From Isoetes taiwanensis (Eukaryota; Streptophyta; Lycopodiopsida; Isoetales; Isoetaceae): a stretch of DNA of 64,000 nt. Position numbers and translations under genes: made by a program. Shown in pieces: positions 12,901-24,089 of the stretch. The notes below the pieces were generated by a model. That model was not told the origin of the DNA and made no database searches. It saw nothing but the letters and a program-made list of their open reading frames with translations. The stretch is taken from the NCBI GenBank assembly GCA_021234155.1, contig JAJEKV010000025.1:6307310-6371309 (forward strand). The letters are read 5' to 3'. The number at the start of each line of letters is the position of its first letter. Position 1 is the stretch's first letter.

Positions 12901-13064
12901 ACTCCAACCTCTTCTACTAACACCTTGCAAATTCCAGACTATCTAAAAGCATGTTAGACTCGTGTTCCCAGGTTTCAGTAAACAACAATATATCATAATC
13001 ATAAAATAAATTACTCAAAATTTTTTATTCATCCAAACCGTGTATGTTCCATGCAAACAGCTTG
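10000..13064 (-). pseudogene. LINE ORF2: endonuclease-reverse transcriptase, frameshifted
   Basis: The endonuclease opens with LKLFAWNIHGLDE (about 13,060-13,022), followed in an open stretch 12,791-12,174 by FITGDLNGRAG, GSSVVDYLIG and DSDHALLGF, the metal-binding and catalytic blocks of APE-type LINE endonucleases. The reverse transcriptase (11,955-10,920, two overlapping frames) has RKMNNGKASDSNGL, IDLTKAFDRVS, GVKQGCPCSPTLFGLFIDEL and LLFVDDIVLISK, the last being the catalytic motif with Val in the variable position. The C-terminal part (10,650-10,135) has FGVKPQTPYEMLLAEAG and VEALCRTITYVSRI; beyond it CPACLELEIETEEHAF (about 10,095-10,045) is the cysteine-histidine knuckle. Stops and frame changes between blocks make it inactive as written, though less decayed than other LINEs here. 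Confidence 0.85.
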
Positions 13065-13078
13065 AGGGCCTCGCTTCC

Positions 13079-13943
13079 CTATGCTCTACCACGAACGACC
13101 ACTTTATTGTTAACTATATAAGCCTTCTTCCCATCGTCTCTCAATTTCTTCGCATCTTCCAACATTAATTTTCGTTCAGCTTGTTGTTGCACAATCAAGT
13201 CGTCATTCAACCATATTTTGTGTCCTTTTAGATTGCCTCTATGCTGCATCACTCGGATCTTGGCATCTAAGCTACCAAAATTAAGCAATACCGGTCTGTT
13301 TTTTCCTTCCACCCTTTTACCAATGCGTCTACACGCAATGAATTCGGGATCGATTAAATGCATAATTTCCTGGAAGAATTGATCTGCCACTTCTTTGGTA
13401 TTTTCTTCATCATGTTCTGCAAGCCCAGCCACCACTAAGTTCTTTGCTCTTGCTGCACGCTCTCTTGTTCTGAAATTCTTTATTGTTTTTTATCAAATAG
13501 ATTTGTAATCTTGGTTTCAATTTCAGAAGTAACCTTTGAGATCAATTGCTCGGTATTATCCGAGTTTGCGTTTGGATATCCATATCCGGTGTCAGGATCT
13601 TGGCTCTGTAATTCTAGAATAGCATCATGGAGTTTCTCAACATGACATTTCAATGATCCAGTTTCCGCTTTGGCAGCCTTAACTTCTTCCTTTGTAGCAC
13701 AAATTTCTTCTCTGGCTTCCTTCAATTCGTGGCACAGGTATTGGACAAGCTTCAACAGATTATTACAATCGATTTATGATACTGTTGGGTCTGTGCTATG
13801 GTACCTGTGTCAGAGGTATCGGCCTTATAGGTGGATGCCGTTACAGATGGGGACAGCAGGTTTAATCCAAATCCGGCATCTTTATCGGCATCAGAAGGGC
13901 CAGATTTGGCTTTCGTTTTTGCTGGTTTCGCCATCCCTGTCAT
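13079..13943 (-). pseudogene. LINE ORF1: coiled-coil and RRM-like nucleic-acid-binding protein, frameshifted
   Basis: Three adjoining frames form one ORF1-like product. The N-terminal part (13,943-13,752) is Lys/Ser/Asp-rich. The middle (13,755-13,480) is charged and heptad-like (KEAREEICATKEEVKAAKAE), suggesting a coiled coil. The C-terminal part (13,435-13,079) has VVAGLAEHDEENTKEV, CRRIGKRVEGKNRPVLLNF, RGNLKGHKIWLNDDL and KAYIVNNKVVVRG, the pattern of LINE ORF1 RRM-like domains that bind the element RNA. Frames change near 13,753 and between 13,480 and 13,435. Confidence 0.75.
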
Positions 13944-14069
13944 TCGTTTTTTTTTTTCGTTCCAGAGTTGCGCCTAGGATTCAGCGCCTATGAATCTTAT
14001 AGAAAGTCAAGTTATGGTGTTGCACAGCAGGTGCCTGCGAGTCTTGTTTGGTGCATCTCCCAGTGTTGT

Positions 14070-14225
14070 TTACGTACCCGTATTTTACGTTTACATACGT
14101 CCCATACTTTCCTCACAGTACTATACGTACTATACCTATAAGTTGACAGGTCAAATTGAGCTCTTGTTTTATTAATACCGTACTTAACGTATTAATACGT
14201 ACAGTACGTATGATACGTACTTTAA
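14070..14225. repeat. TACGTA-rich palindromic tract, left block
   Basis: Dense overlapping TACGTA, GTACTTAACGTA and ATTAATACGT motifs, most of them self-complementary, in AT-rich DNA. A related block lies at 14,773-14,910 with some motifs in the opposite order. Nothing coding is evident; it may be a satellite-like tract or the end of a small DNA element. Confidence 0.6.
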
Positions 14226-15185
14226 AAAAAAAGCATCCAAATGACATTAGACCAATAGAATTGGTGAAATTATAAATTAGAGAAAATACATTATTATATA
14301 TTATAGAATAGGAGTAAAAAACGGACTTTAGACATTAGGGAAATTATGGAATTGCAGTTTCAAAAAAAAAAAAAACAATTTTCTTGCAAATAAAAACCCG
14401 AAACCTCTGCGTTTCCCCCTCTTTCTTCTTACCCTAGCCGCGGAATCGCAATGAAGATGGAGATGTAGACCCACCTTTCTCCTTCTTTTGTCATGGCAGG
14501 AGGCAGGCCTTCTCCTTCATACTTCAGTAGCTTTGCATTCATGCCAGGAAAGAAATACAGAGGTTAGCGGTGGTTAATAGCTTCAGATGCAACAAATGAG
14601 CAACATTACTTAAATTTATTAATCTGTGGGTGTAGATTGCAAACTAGAATATATCATTGGTACTGCTTCTAGAGTACTAGTTCATTATTTAAAACTTGAA
14701 GTTCTTCATACTAGTTGTTATTGCAACTATTTCAACTGCAATACAAGAAATAATAGTTCTAAAAAATTACAGGAAGTACTTAACGTACTGTATATAAAGT
14801 ACGTATTTTATGTATTTAATAAGTATTTTATAATTCCAAAAAACGTTGAGAGGTATGCATACGGTATTAATACGTTAAGTACATATAATACCCGTACCGT
14901 ACTTAACGTAGTTGACAACACTGGCATCTCCTTGTTTCGGAAAAAGGACGAGAGAATGACGCAGACGGATTTTGCCTTTTTTGAAGATGTTAGTTTACCC
15001 TCTGTCCACGAACTAATAGTAGAAGGGTGTATGGTTATAATGAAGTTGTCTCTTTAAAATTCAAATGCTATCAAACTAATGTGTTTGGATTTGTGATGAA
15101 TCTATCCATATTAAAGTTGTATTGTTGTATATATTCATTGTGAGTGCATGAGAATTAAGTGTATTTTTTTGTCACACCAAAACAA
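14226..15185. repeat. Region between the two head-to-head LINEs, with right TACGTA block
   Basis: The stretch contains the second TACGTA-type block (14,773-14,910: CCGTACTTAACGTA, GGTATTAATACGTTAAG). A C/T-rich patch at 14,400-14,570 precedes an ATG followed quickly by a stop. I recognise no gene. Confidence 0.5.
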
Positions 15186-15189
15186 TTAG

Positions 15190-17131
15190 AGATAAACACA
15201 CAGGATCTTCTTGCTCTGGTACAAGAGCTGTATTTTGAAGCAAACGCATTGAGCATGCAACCATGTCGGTCCCAATGGAGCTTTTTTCAGTAAATGAGAT
15301 CAAATATCAACTTGAGAGGATGAGCAATGGGAAAGCAACAGACTTAGAGGGGCTAACAACTGAATTATTGAAGTGGGGGGAGATAAACTGTGGTACAAGC
15401 TTATAGATGTGATGAATAGAGCTATTAACGAGGGACTCCCCAAAGATTGGCGCACATGCAGGGTTGTACCGATACACAAGGCAGGCAGCACACAAGATAT
15501 CAAGAACTATCGCTTATGGGGCCTTTGTTGGAACATAGACTTAGCTACTGGGCTGAGACTAATGGGAAAAGAGCAAAAGGCCAAGCGGGTTTTAAGAGGA
15601 AGCATAATACACTAGACCATATCTTGATAATGCGGACACTGATTGAACAAGCTAAGAGCCCAAGGAAGGCATTATATATAGCATACATAGACTTTTTCAA
15701 AGCATTTGACACAGTTCCAAATATGAGCTAGGGGCTAAGATGGAAAGGATTGGGGTCCCGAGTGCTTTAAGGGGAGCTATAGCAAAACTATATGAGGAAG
15801 TGTCGGTCAGATTATTGGTTCATATGCCTGAGGAGATACATAGCACAATTGAAGTCAAGCAGGGGCACCCCCTGTCACCAACACTATTCGGGATGTTTAT
15901 AGATGAGCTGGAAGATTGGTTACAAGCCAGGGGCTAGGCAGGTACCAAGCTGGGCGCGTACATAATTCAATTACTCTTATATGCAGATGATATAGTGTTG
16001 TCAGATTCTCAAGAAGAATTACAGCAACATTTAGATAATTTGAACATTTTCTATGATGACAAGAAAATGAGTGTCAATATAAAGAAGGCCAAATGCATGG
16101 TCTTGGGGACTGTAAATAGACCATGTTTCAGATACAAAAACCTACCAGTTCAGATCGTGGATCACTATAAATATCTGGAGATTGAATTGTGCTCCAACTA
16201 CAGTTGGAAGCGTTGTGTCAAAAATAGAGTAACAGGTGGGAAGACGGCACTATACAGCATGTTCACACGATGCCATAAGGCATCTCTGCAGTTCTTGGCA
16301 CATGAAAAGAATGTTGCTCAGAACTTTAGTGCAATAGGTGACATTATATGGATCTCAAATTTGGGGGCCGTCCTTATCTCCAAGGCTTTGGCCAAGAGTG
16401 GAGAGCGTGCTCAAACTATTTTTGCAAGAGGAATTGGGGGTCAAAAGATCAATACAATACGAAATCGTTTTAGCAGAGGCGGTGGATGTTGCCTTTAGAG
16501 GCCGAAGCATTGTGTCAGACTTTGACATATGTGAGTAGACTATGGCAACTCGATGATGTGAGACTCTCCCAAGGGTAGCAGCGGATCTAACACGAGACAA
16601 AGGTTGGATATATGATGTCGTTAAATGGATGGAAAGATGGGGCATCCCAGAAGCAGACTGGCTAGATTTCGAGGACGGGATCCGAGATTTGGTGCAGCTC
16701 AAGTTTGTTGAGAGGATGTGCCAAAAGCATAGGACACGGCTTGATTTTTACAAATCTAAAATCAACCCAATGGTAATTTACACGGAGCAGGATTATTTGC
16801 AGAAATCGAAAGCAATGGGGATAAGGAGGGTAATTACTAGATAATGTATGAGCTCTCACAGAGTAAAAGTGGATACAGCTAGGTGGAACCAAACTTCGAG
16901 AGAAGAACGCATTTGTAGGTGCTGCGATGAAGACCAGGTGGAAGACGAATCACATACATTTCTTTTTTGTAGATAATACAGGAGCATAAGACAGAACTGA
17001 GACTTCTTTTTATGATTTGTTACAAAGGGACCCTAATCAATTAGGTAAATTTATGTTGCATGTTGAAAAACATCGAGCTCTTATACTGAAATTGGATTAA
17101 TATTATTATTGTCATTATTATTATTATTTGG
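15190..17131 (+). mobile_element. 5'-truncated LINE (reverse transcriptase to 3' tail), disrupted
   Basis: The element begins just upstream of the reverse transcriptase and runs to an ATT-rich tail at 17,098-17,131. Blocks in order: LFSVNEIKYQLERMSNGKA (about 15,277), GGDKLWYKLIDVMNRAINEG (about 15,375), NTLDHILIMRTLIEQAKSP (about 15,605), YIDFFKAFDTVPN, EVKQGHPLSPTLFGMFIDEL (about 15,850), LLLYADDIVLSDSQEEL (about 15,970), QEELGVKRSIQYEIVLAEA (about 16,425) and ICRCCDEDQVEDESHTF (about 16,913). The catalytic YADD is intact, but internal stops and frame changes occur. It lacks the endonuclease and ORF1, typical of truncated LINE insertions. It is head to head with the LINE at 9.8-14.0 kb. Confidence 0.9.
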
Positions 17132-18165
17132 TTGAATGTAATAAATAGTTTTTAGGTTATTTTAAGATAGTTTTCCTAGTGATGTGCTATCCAATTGAAG
17201 TGTTAGACATGTAGTTGGCAATGGTCTAAGGGTGAGGAAGAGGATTTTCACGACTAATTAAAAGTTGTATTAACAGAGTTAAAATGGAGGTCAAAAGCTA
17301 GGTTATAAGATATATCTAACACTTTTTGAACTGGTCAAAATAAAGTTCCTTTGATATTAGTTGCATCGTGTAGTTAATTGTCACGTTAATCTTACACACT
17401 AGAGGTCTCCAGTTTTAACTTGGACGAAACCCTAAAATTTTAAACACAATTCTTTTCCGAAATACTTGTAACTTATTGAACTAAATTTATTTTTTGTATG
17501 ATAAAAATCAAATCAAATCAATCTATTGTTTTATGCAAATAGTATATTTCTAATCATACGAGAAAAATAGAGTAGCTCTCATTGAATGAAAATGATATTG
17601 TGAATGACAAAAATCAAATTAATCTATTGTTTTAATCACAATCTTATTTATGTGGGCACAATAGAGTTGCTCTCATATTGCATATCAATGACACTAAGTT
17701 TTTCTGCTTTTCTTTGTAAGAATATCACAATTCCAGTGGTACCAAAATTCACATGGCGTAGATATCTATCGCGACAAATCCATATATTGAAGATCTTCAA
17801 TTCTATCCGGGTGAAACCAATTCAAAAATAGGATTTCTCAGTGCATTTTTTAAAGAGCATTCAGAAAAAATCTTAAATCCAATGTAAAACAAGTTTCCTC
17901 ATGCTCTAATCCATTTTTTGGGTGTTATTCACAAAGACCCTCAATGTGATCCTTGTGCAATGATCAACTAACCACAAAACAATGTACAAAAACAACATTG
18001 CTCATTTTTATAGACAAGTAGGCCGATGTGTTCAGTAGCAACTACAGTATCAAGAACAGTTGAGCTTCTTTTTAATGGCTAGTACTTCTAATATTGGTTT
18101 CATGATATAACTAGTTATTGCTTTAGTCTTTGCATAGTTCAAACTTGGATGAAATTATAATGTTT
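17132..18165. other. AT-rich stretch with no gene recognised
   Basis: Low-complexity AT-rich sequence. I see a repeated AAAATCAAAT(C/T)AA(A/T)TCAATCTATTG motif near 17,505-17,530 and 17,610-17,635, but no protein family or RNA gene. Confidence 0.4.
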
Positions 18166-18169
18166 CAAG

Positions 18170-18372
18170 CACATTTCTTTTCTCTATACTTGTCACGTAT
18201 TCCTAAAATTTTCACTATACTGGTCAAACACATTTCTTTTCCCTATACTTGTCACTTATTCCTAAAAAATTTCCTATAATTGTCACTTATCCCTAAAATG
18301 CAGGAGACCTCTAAGGCCCGCCTGCCAATTCTTTTCCCTATACTTGCCACTTATTCCTAAAATGCAGGAGAC
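18170..18372. repeat. Short tandem-like repeat
   Basis: The motif TTCCCTATACTTGTCAC followed by TATTCCTAAAA recurs about four times with variable spacing. The last two copies are followed by ATGCAGGAGACCTC. It overlaps spurious open frames on both strands. Confidence 0.7.
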
Positions 18373-18699
18373 CTCCTGCCAAGTCAATTCAATGAGCACA
18401 ACAGGTGAAAAACTAAGAATACGTGCATATGTCCTAGGAATCAAGGGAATATGCTCAACCCCACCATCAAAAAGGGGTTCATCCTTAGGGCAACCTAAAA
18501 AACAAAAACAGGAAAAAAAGGAGGAAATGTTAATGATGCCCATTATGAGTCCTAGCATCCTTCTTGCAAGAAGACATGCTACGAAGTTTATCATCCTAAG
18601 AAATAGATAATGGCCAATCTATTACTGTCCAGGATAAAAAATCCTTGCCTTGAAGGATTTTTGGGGGCAGTAATAGGCTTGTTGACGGACTATGCATTT

Positions 18700-19010
18700 A
18701 TATGATTGTATGATGATCAGGGGGAGCCTGCATATCCAAATATTTTCTGAATGTAAGATGCCAGTGCCCTTACCACAAGTGTGTTCCTCATCACATCTAG
18801 TAGTTGGTTAGGTGTAACCAACCCCTTGTAACATGCCCGGATACTTGCAAATGCTGAACAATGCTTAAGAGTGTGGCCCTCATCTTCAATAAATCCTAGC
18901 TAGCAGTATTGGCAGATCCTCTATTCTCACTCTTCCCAGGCCATCTACTTATCTAAATTCTGAGGAGGTGATGCCCTTATGCAAATGGAAGCTCTATGCT
19001 TTTTCAGAAT
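18700..19010 (-). pseudogene. LINE C-terminal zinc-knuckle relic
   Basis: On the minus strand, after RICQYC and a stop, the frame reads LGFIEDEGHTLKHCSAFASI and then RACYKGLV. This aligns with the cysteine-histidine knuckle of the LINEs at 10 kb (CPACLELEIETEEHAF) and 17 kb (ICRCCDEDQVEDESHTF). It is a small, old 3' fragment of the same clade. The sequence between 18.37 and 18.70 kb has open frames on both strands that I do not recognise. Confidence 0.6.
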
Positions 19011-19369
19011 AGATATCGTTGGGGGCCCTTGGCAAGTGTAGGATTAGTCTGATCTTGTAGTTGCGATGTTTTTAGCAATTTCAAAGCACTAGTATCCCAA
19101 AGCTTACTTTGAATGTGTCCAGTTAGGATATTGTGATCTTGGATTGCTTGAGGAAATACTAATAGCAGCAACATGAGAAGTTGATATTGCTGATGGATTA
19201 GCAAAGAGCAGCTGAGAGAAATGGAATGGGAAAATGAGCACCTAAGTCTGCTCGCATAGCAATTCCATCACCTAAAAGTAATATGAATTGTTAGGATGGA
19301 AGAAAGTTAAAAAAAATTGAAAAGAATTATAAAACTATTTAAAATTACCTTGTGATTCAGCTTTATCAC

Positions 19370-20700
19370 CATCAATAACAACATCTACTTCTGCTCCTCC
19401 TACTGCCGCAGCATCATCTGGAGCATGTTCATCCTCATTTGCATCAACTTCAATGGACGTCCTAGCAGTTCCTGCCTCCCTTTCCTTTTCCATATTATCA
19501 GCCAAAGGATCTGGCTGGACACGAGGTTCCTAGGGCCAGATCCCAATTTTCAAAAAACCAGCAGAGATGTTACTAGGAGAAAGGGCTTCAGATAATGAAT
19601 TTGAGACAATAATAGCAAGATATTTTTTTAATATGCTCCACTCCATATTTGGTATGCATGAAATGACCCCGTTGTTTCCTAAAATTGATTTTGAAGGGTC
19701 TGAAACAGGAGACATCTAAGCTCGTAACCTATGTGATGTATGTGGTGGCAATTGAACAATCAACAGTCCGATTTTCAAAAATTAACAAATGGGATTTCTC
19801 CTTAACCTTCCCCATCCCCCCTCCCCTCCCCCCCCCAAAAGGGACATTACTTTTGAAATGATCTAAATATGCTTCAAATAATTGATCTTAATCCACGCTT
19901 TTTTTTTTCTTTTTCTTTTTTTTTTGAAAGTTATGACAGCACCAACTTCATAACTTGCTACCAGATTTTGATCTCTCATACTTTTGCCTATAATGACATA
20001 AAGGCTTGGAATTCTAGCACCTGCCAAATGCAAATAAATAATAAGTTAGACAACAAATCTTCAACAATTGAGATTCCAAAACAATTGAGCTAAACAAACT
20101 TTTAACAATTGAACTTATAAATATAAACAATTGAAAAACTTCCCAAATTAAAATTACTTGCTCCATTTACACAAACGAGAGTCGTCATCCATTTCTTTTT
20201 TTGGTACATGTTCAGCCACATTTTTTTGTCCTTTTCGAGCTGTACATAATCCTCCTTCCAGCTTGGATCAAGTCTCGGGTCATATACTTCTGAGTATGGA
20301 ATAAAAATTTTCAAGGTTTTTTGTAGTCATTGACTTCACCCTTTGACGTTCAATGCATTGTGTTGTCTATTCTATTCTATTCTATTCTATTCCTTATAGT
20401 AATTTCTAAATGCCTTCCGATAAAAGATTTCCACCACTTCTTCCCAAGCAATCCATCTTTAAAATAGGTCAGCCTATAGATGGTCATGACAACCACCTTT
20501 TGTTTCATAATATCAAGTGTGATTGCAAGACCTTCTTCAACCAATTGGAGGGCTCAATCAAGGAATGGATCCAAACTTAGCTTTGGATTTACCATACAAG
20601 TGATTCCTCAAAGTAGTTTGAGGAATGCCATAGTGCAAATCATTTTTTGTTATGGAAAATAAGCCATCTTCAATGGGTTCAATGGCAGAGTCTATGTTTT
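19370..20700 (-). pseudogene. pogo-like (Tc1/mariner superfamily) DDE transposase relic
   Basis: Two ends of a pogo-type transposase can be read on the minus strand. N-terminal: IDSAIEPIEDGLFSITKND (about 20,693-20,640) then LHYGIPQTTLRNHLYGKSKA, a psq-type helix-turn-helix, followed in another frame by a CENP-B-type second helix domain ending GLLGKKWWKSFIGRHLEIT (about 20,435-20,405). C-terminal: SLDVSCFRPFKINFRKQ (about 19,720-19,670), then YLAIIVSNSLSEALSPSNIS and AGFLKIGIWP (to about 19,530), matching the pogo/Tigger consensus in which 'LDVGVF.PFK' precedes a 'GF..TGI.P' motif. An acidic tail follows (about 19,500-19,375). The central catalytic DDE region is not readable; 20,314-20,102 holds an open stretch of unclear origin. 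Frameshifts and stops show it is dead. Confidence 0.65.
20366..20393. repeat. (TTCTA)n microsatellite
   Basis: Five to six copies of the pentamer TCTAT lie within the pogo-like relic. Confidence 0.85.
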
Positions 20701-20744
20701 CATCGTCTATGAACCCCTAATAGGACATTTAACAAGCTTCTTAC

Positions 20745-21250
20745 CAGTGTTTGTGGGCTTTTTAGCAGAAATTACAACTCTAGAGGGCCTATTTTTTTGG
20801 AGGCGGGGATGGATCTACAACTTCATGTTCAAGGTTAGAATTTGGAGGAAAAGCAACGGTCCTATCGTTTCTCAAATTCATTGTGAAAAGTAATCGAAAG
20901 GATGGACAATAACAATGGTAATGAAACGCCTCACCTCAAAATAATGTTGATAAGAAGCTGTTAATAACAGGATTTATGGTATAGAGCTGAGGACAGAGGT
21001 GAGCTATATGGCAAACACAATGGATTAAATTAATGGAATCAAAGAACCACCACAAGCAGATCAATGAGCAGATGCCTATGACAGTGTGATCAACACTGCT
21101 GAAAGAAAAATAACATCATCAAAATGACTGATTCAAGTTCTGAAATGAATAACAGAAGAAATATGAAGCTCAAAGCTCGCCTTCAAAAGCACTGATAGTT
21201 CATCTTTGATCTGCCTATTTATACCTGCAAGAATACGAAAATATCATTCG
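20745..21250. other. No gene recognised
   Basis: AT-rich sequence upstream of the transposase relic. It may include the 5' end of the element, but I could not locate terminal inverted repeats. Confidence 0.3.
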
Positions 21251-21251
21251 A

Positions 21252-21735
21252 ATAAAGCCTTTGAAGGATGCTAGCAGAATGAAATTAAAGAAAAGGCTCT
21301 GGAGAAGCCATATCAATGATCCATGTCCTTCCTGGTTGGGATCATGCCAAATAGATGCCATATCATTGATCCTGAAGAACTGCAGTTGAGGGAGGTGCCA
21401 AATCGATGAGGAACCTCAAAGTTTTTGGAGGAAGAATGAAGAACATGTCGCACAATGGTTTTTGGAAAAAAATCCATGCAAAAATTGATTTTGAACCATA
21501 GGATTCCATGGTTTCGCAACACTCAAATGCCAAGAATAGAAATGCCATCAAAGGCCAGAGCAACACCAAGATCTGCTACCCGCCATCTAGAAATTTAAGG
21601 TTTACCATCGTGAAAAGTGAGAATGCAGTTTCGCCATAGCTGTTGTAACCCACACCTTTTAGAGGTATATGTGGATCTCTAAATTGTTGCCAATGTGCAA
21701 GAAAAAAGTGGCCGGTGACGGCCCACCAACATGAG
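21252..21735. repeat. Dispersed direct repeat R1, first copy
   Basis: This segment has a clearly related copy in the same orientation at 51,506-51,935. Shared stretches include GATGCCATATCATTGATC, GAAGAACTGCAGTTGAGG and CCATGCAAAAATTGA. Divergence is moderate, so it is an older duplication or a dispersed element. No coding function recognised. Confidence 0.8.
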
Positions 21736-21929
21736 TATTAAATACGATCAGAAGAATGCTACAAGCATGGAATGAGGCATCTTTATAGACCGTCCATGAT
21801 AGATGCAAGATGTAAAGAGTGGCATCCAGATCTTGCTCCTGAAGGAATAAGGTGTTTAGCACTTTAAAACCCACACATGCAATGGGTAAATGCTAGTATC
21901 GAGAAGATTAATGTCCTTAGGATTAATAA

Positions 21930-22520
21930 CAAATGGAAATCTTGGAGGAAGTAAAAAGTATCAAAAGATCTAACATAGATAGAAAAATTTATCAGAAGGC
22001 GATGGCAAAAATTGGGGTACATGATGAACTTAGTCAGAACTCTAATCAATGGCTATTGCAGAATAAAGAATATTATTCAGTTAAGGAGGTGTATAAGACA
22101 TTGTGGGAACAAGCCATCTAAATCAGCAAGGCTTTGGGATGTGAAGAAGAGAAGATAGCAAATATTTGTGTCAAGGGATGGCCTATCTACACTGCCAACA
22201 AAATAAGAAACTTAGACGGTTGGTAAAACACCAGAGTCTCCCCACTAACCTAAGTGAATCCAAATATGTTGGCAATGTATCCAATAGTTGTCCTCAATGT
22301 GGAGAGGATGAGACTTCTAACCATGTATTCACGTGTCCTTGGGTAGTTGAATTTTGGAGCTGGGCCTCCCAAATCAACCAAAGTGCTCCAGATGAAACAA
22401 ATTTCTTAGAGTTCATACATGCTGCTGGAAGTAGAATGTTGAACACAATTAGAACTCTGTGAGGTTGGATAATCTGGAAACACATGAATAGAGTTGCAAT
22501 GGCTATGAAAGGCCGAGCTT
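21930..22520 (+). pseudogene. L1 ORF2 C-terminal relic with zinc-binding (zf-RVT) domain
   Basis: Plus-strand frames give NQWLLQNKEYYSVKEVYKTL, then SNSCPQCGEDETSNHVF with TCPWVVEFWSWASQI, then GWIIWKHMNRVAMAMKGRA. The spacing of Cys-x2-Cys, His and Cys followed by an FW motif is that of the plant L1 reverse-transcriptase zinc-binding domain; the WIIWKHMNR block matches the tail that follows it. No RT domain is seen upstream, so this is an isolated 3' fragment. Confidence 0.8.
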
Positions 22521-22599
22521 AATACGGGCTCTTAAGTTGTACTTCTGACCGATTAAAAGCAAAATTCAAGCCAATTCATTTCATGGTTTTTGTATCTTC

Positions 22600-23185
22600 A
22601 ATAATACTGAACTCTCTTCTATTGCATAGAACCAAGAACAGAGAGCAGCCTAAAAGCAGATTTCATGAGATATGGCTTATATATTTTATTTTTTATTTTA
22701 TTTTAAGAGTAAGGGTAGATTTTTTCATTAATTAGATAAAGCCATGCAATCCAAATACCAATCTGCTATATAGCATGGTAAAAAAAATAAGACACTCATA
22801 ATAGATTGAGCATCAAATATGATATCAAAATGGGGAAGTGTATCTCATAAGTAGATTTGCTTAATATAGATAGTAGATCATGAAGTCTTTAGACAAAAAT
22901 GTTCTCAATGACCTCTTAGCAGTGAAGCAGCTGTCCAAAAGTAGAGTCTTTAATTTCCTGTAAAAAACAAACTGAAATATCAACCATGATCTTTACTAGT
23001 TGAGAGATGGAAATTAAGAAAATGATCTGGTTTAGGAGGCAAAATTCTGATAGTTTTGGGACTAAATGAGAGGCCATATAGTAGAAGGATGGGATTAAAT
23101 CTGATTCTCAAGGTTTGCATCAAACCACTCATTATACTTCTTGTAGAACTCAGATGTCGATCCATGAATATATCTGTTTTGACCA
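22600..23185. other. AT-rich stretch, no gene recognised
   Basis: Includes a TTTTATTTTTTATTTTATTTTA low-complexity run near 22,685-22,705. The minus frame at 23,192-22,980 may be the far end of the L1 tail described next. Confidence 0.3.
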
Positions 23186-23189
23186 CAGT

Positions 23190-24000
23190 CATTCTGTGTG
23201 AGAAGAGATCTGAAGCCTTCTTTTCCCATTAGTGGTAACGAAGTCAGTAGCTGTGGCTATAATATGTTTCTCTGTATATCTGGCCAACTGTCTCTCTGTC
23301 ATGTTGAAGTGAGTATTGTATAAAAATTCAAACAAGTAGTGCATCTGCATGAACTTCCTGGTATAGATCTCAGCCCATTCTGCTTCTCTCTTCCTTGAGC
23401 TTTCAACCTCCTCTATGAAGCCATCTGCCATTGCACAAAGTTGTTTCAAGGTGAGATGTTTTCCTTTCTGCTGTGTTTGATGTGATGAGAGCTCATAGTT
23501 GTCAATGTCTGTGTCTAATCTCGAAGATCCTTCCCCTTTAAGAAAAATCAGATATTTTGCCACAGTCAGAGTAGGGAGCATTAGAATCAATGACATTTAA
23601 AATAGATACAAAGATGTAAAGCCCTATAGAATTCTAGCTTGTGTTGTAGTTGTCACCCTGTTGTCTTTTGTGACATGTAGCTATGGTCTCAATATCTAAC
23701 TAGAAATGCATTTTAATGCAGAACACAGAGAAATATTTGGAGGCATAAAGAATTCTGTTTCTAGCTTTCCAGACATTCAAAAGGGCAGTGTAAATAAGAT
23801 ATCTTCTTGCTGCAGAAATATTAGAATATTATTAACATCCATATTATGAAGATATCTACCCAATCTGTGGAAGAACCAGGACCAGAAGGATCTTAATTTA
23901 GGACAATGGCTTATATTATAAGCCAGATAGTGGTGAAAAGTAACTTTTGTAAGACGTCTCAAGCATGACATGGCATCACAAATGTTGTCTTATAGTTATA
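23190..24000 (-). pseudogene. L1 ORF2 C-terminal relic
   Basis: Minus-strand frames give YNISHCPKLRSFWSWFFHRL (about 23,915-23,855), resembling the Cys-Pro-x3-FWSW end of the L1 zinc-binding domain, and WKARNRILYASKYFSVF (about 23,770-23,720), the tail that usually follows. An open stretch of 135 codons (23,596-23,189) continues with a charged segment (KHLTLKQLCAMADGFIEEVE, RKREAEWAEIYTRKFMQMHY). Whether this last part is an L1 tail or an unrelated exon is unclear. Confidence 0.55.
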
Positions 24001-24089
24001 AGACAGTCATATTTTAAGCGAACCGTGGAAAAGGGTCTAAGTTTCATGTTACTTAAAAAAGACACATATTCAGAAAAGCTATTTAATAT

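Larger units (their letters stand above)
9778..13985 (-). mobile_element. Near full-length LINE with ORF1 and ORF2
   Basis: A minus-strand non-LTR retrotransposon of about 4.2 kb. In order from its 5' end it carries an ORF1 (about 13,943-13,079) and an ORF2 with endonuclease, reverse transcriptase and zinc-knuckle (about 13,064-10,000). An ATATTT-rich tail sits at 9778-9800, as expected for a LINE 3' end. It is in the same clade as the LINE at 15.2-17.1 kb but diverged from it. Target-site duplications were not found by eye. Confidence 0.85.
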
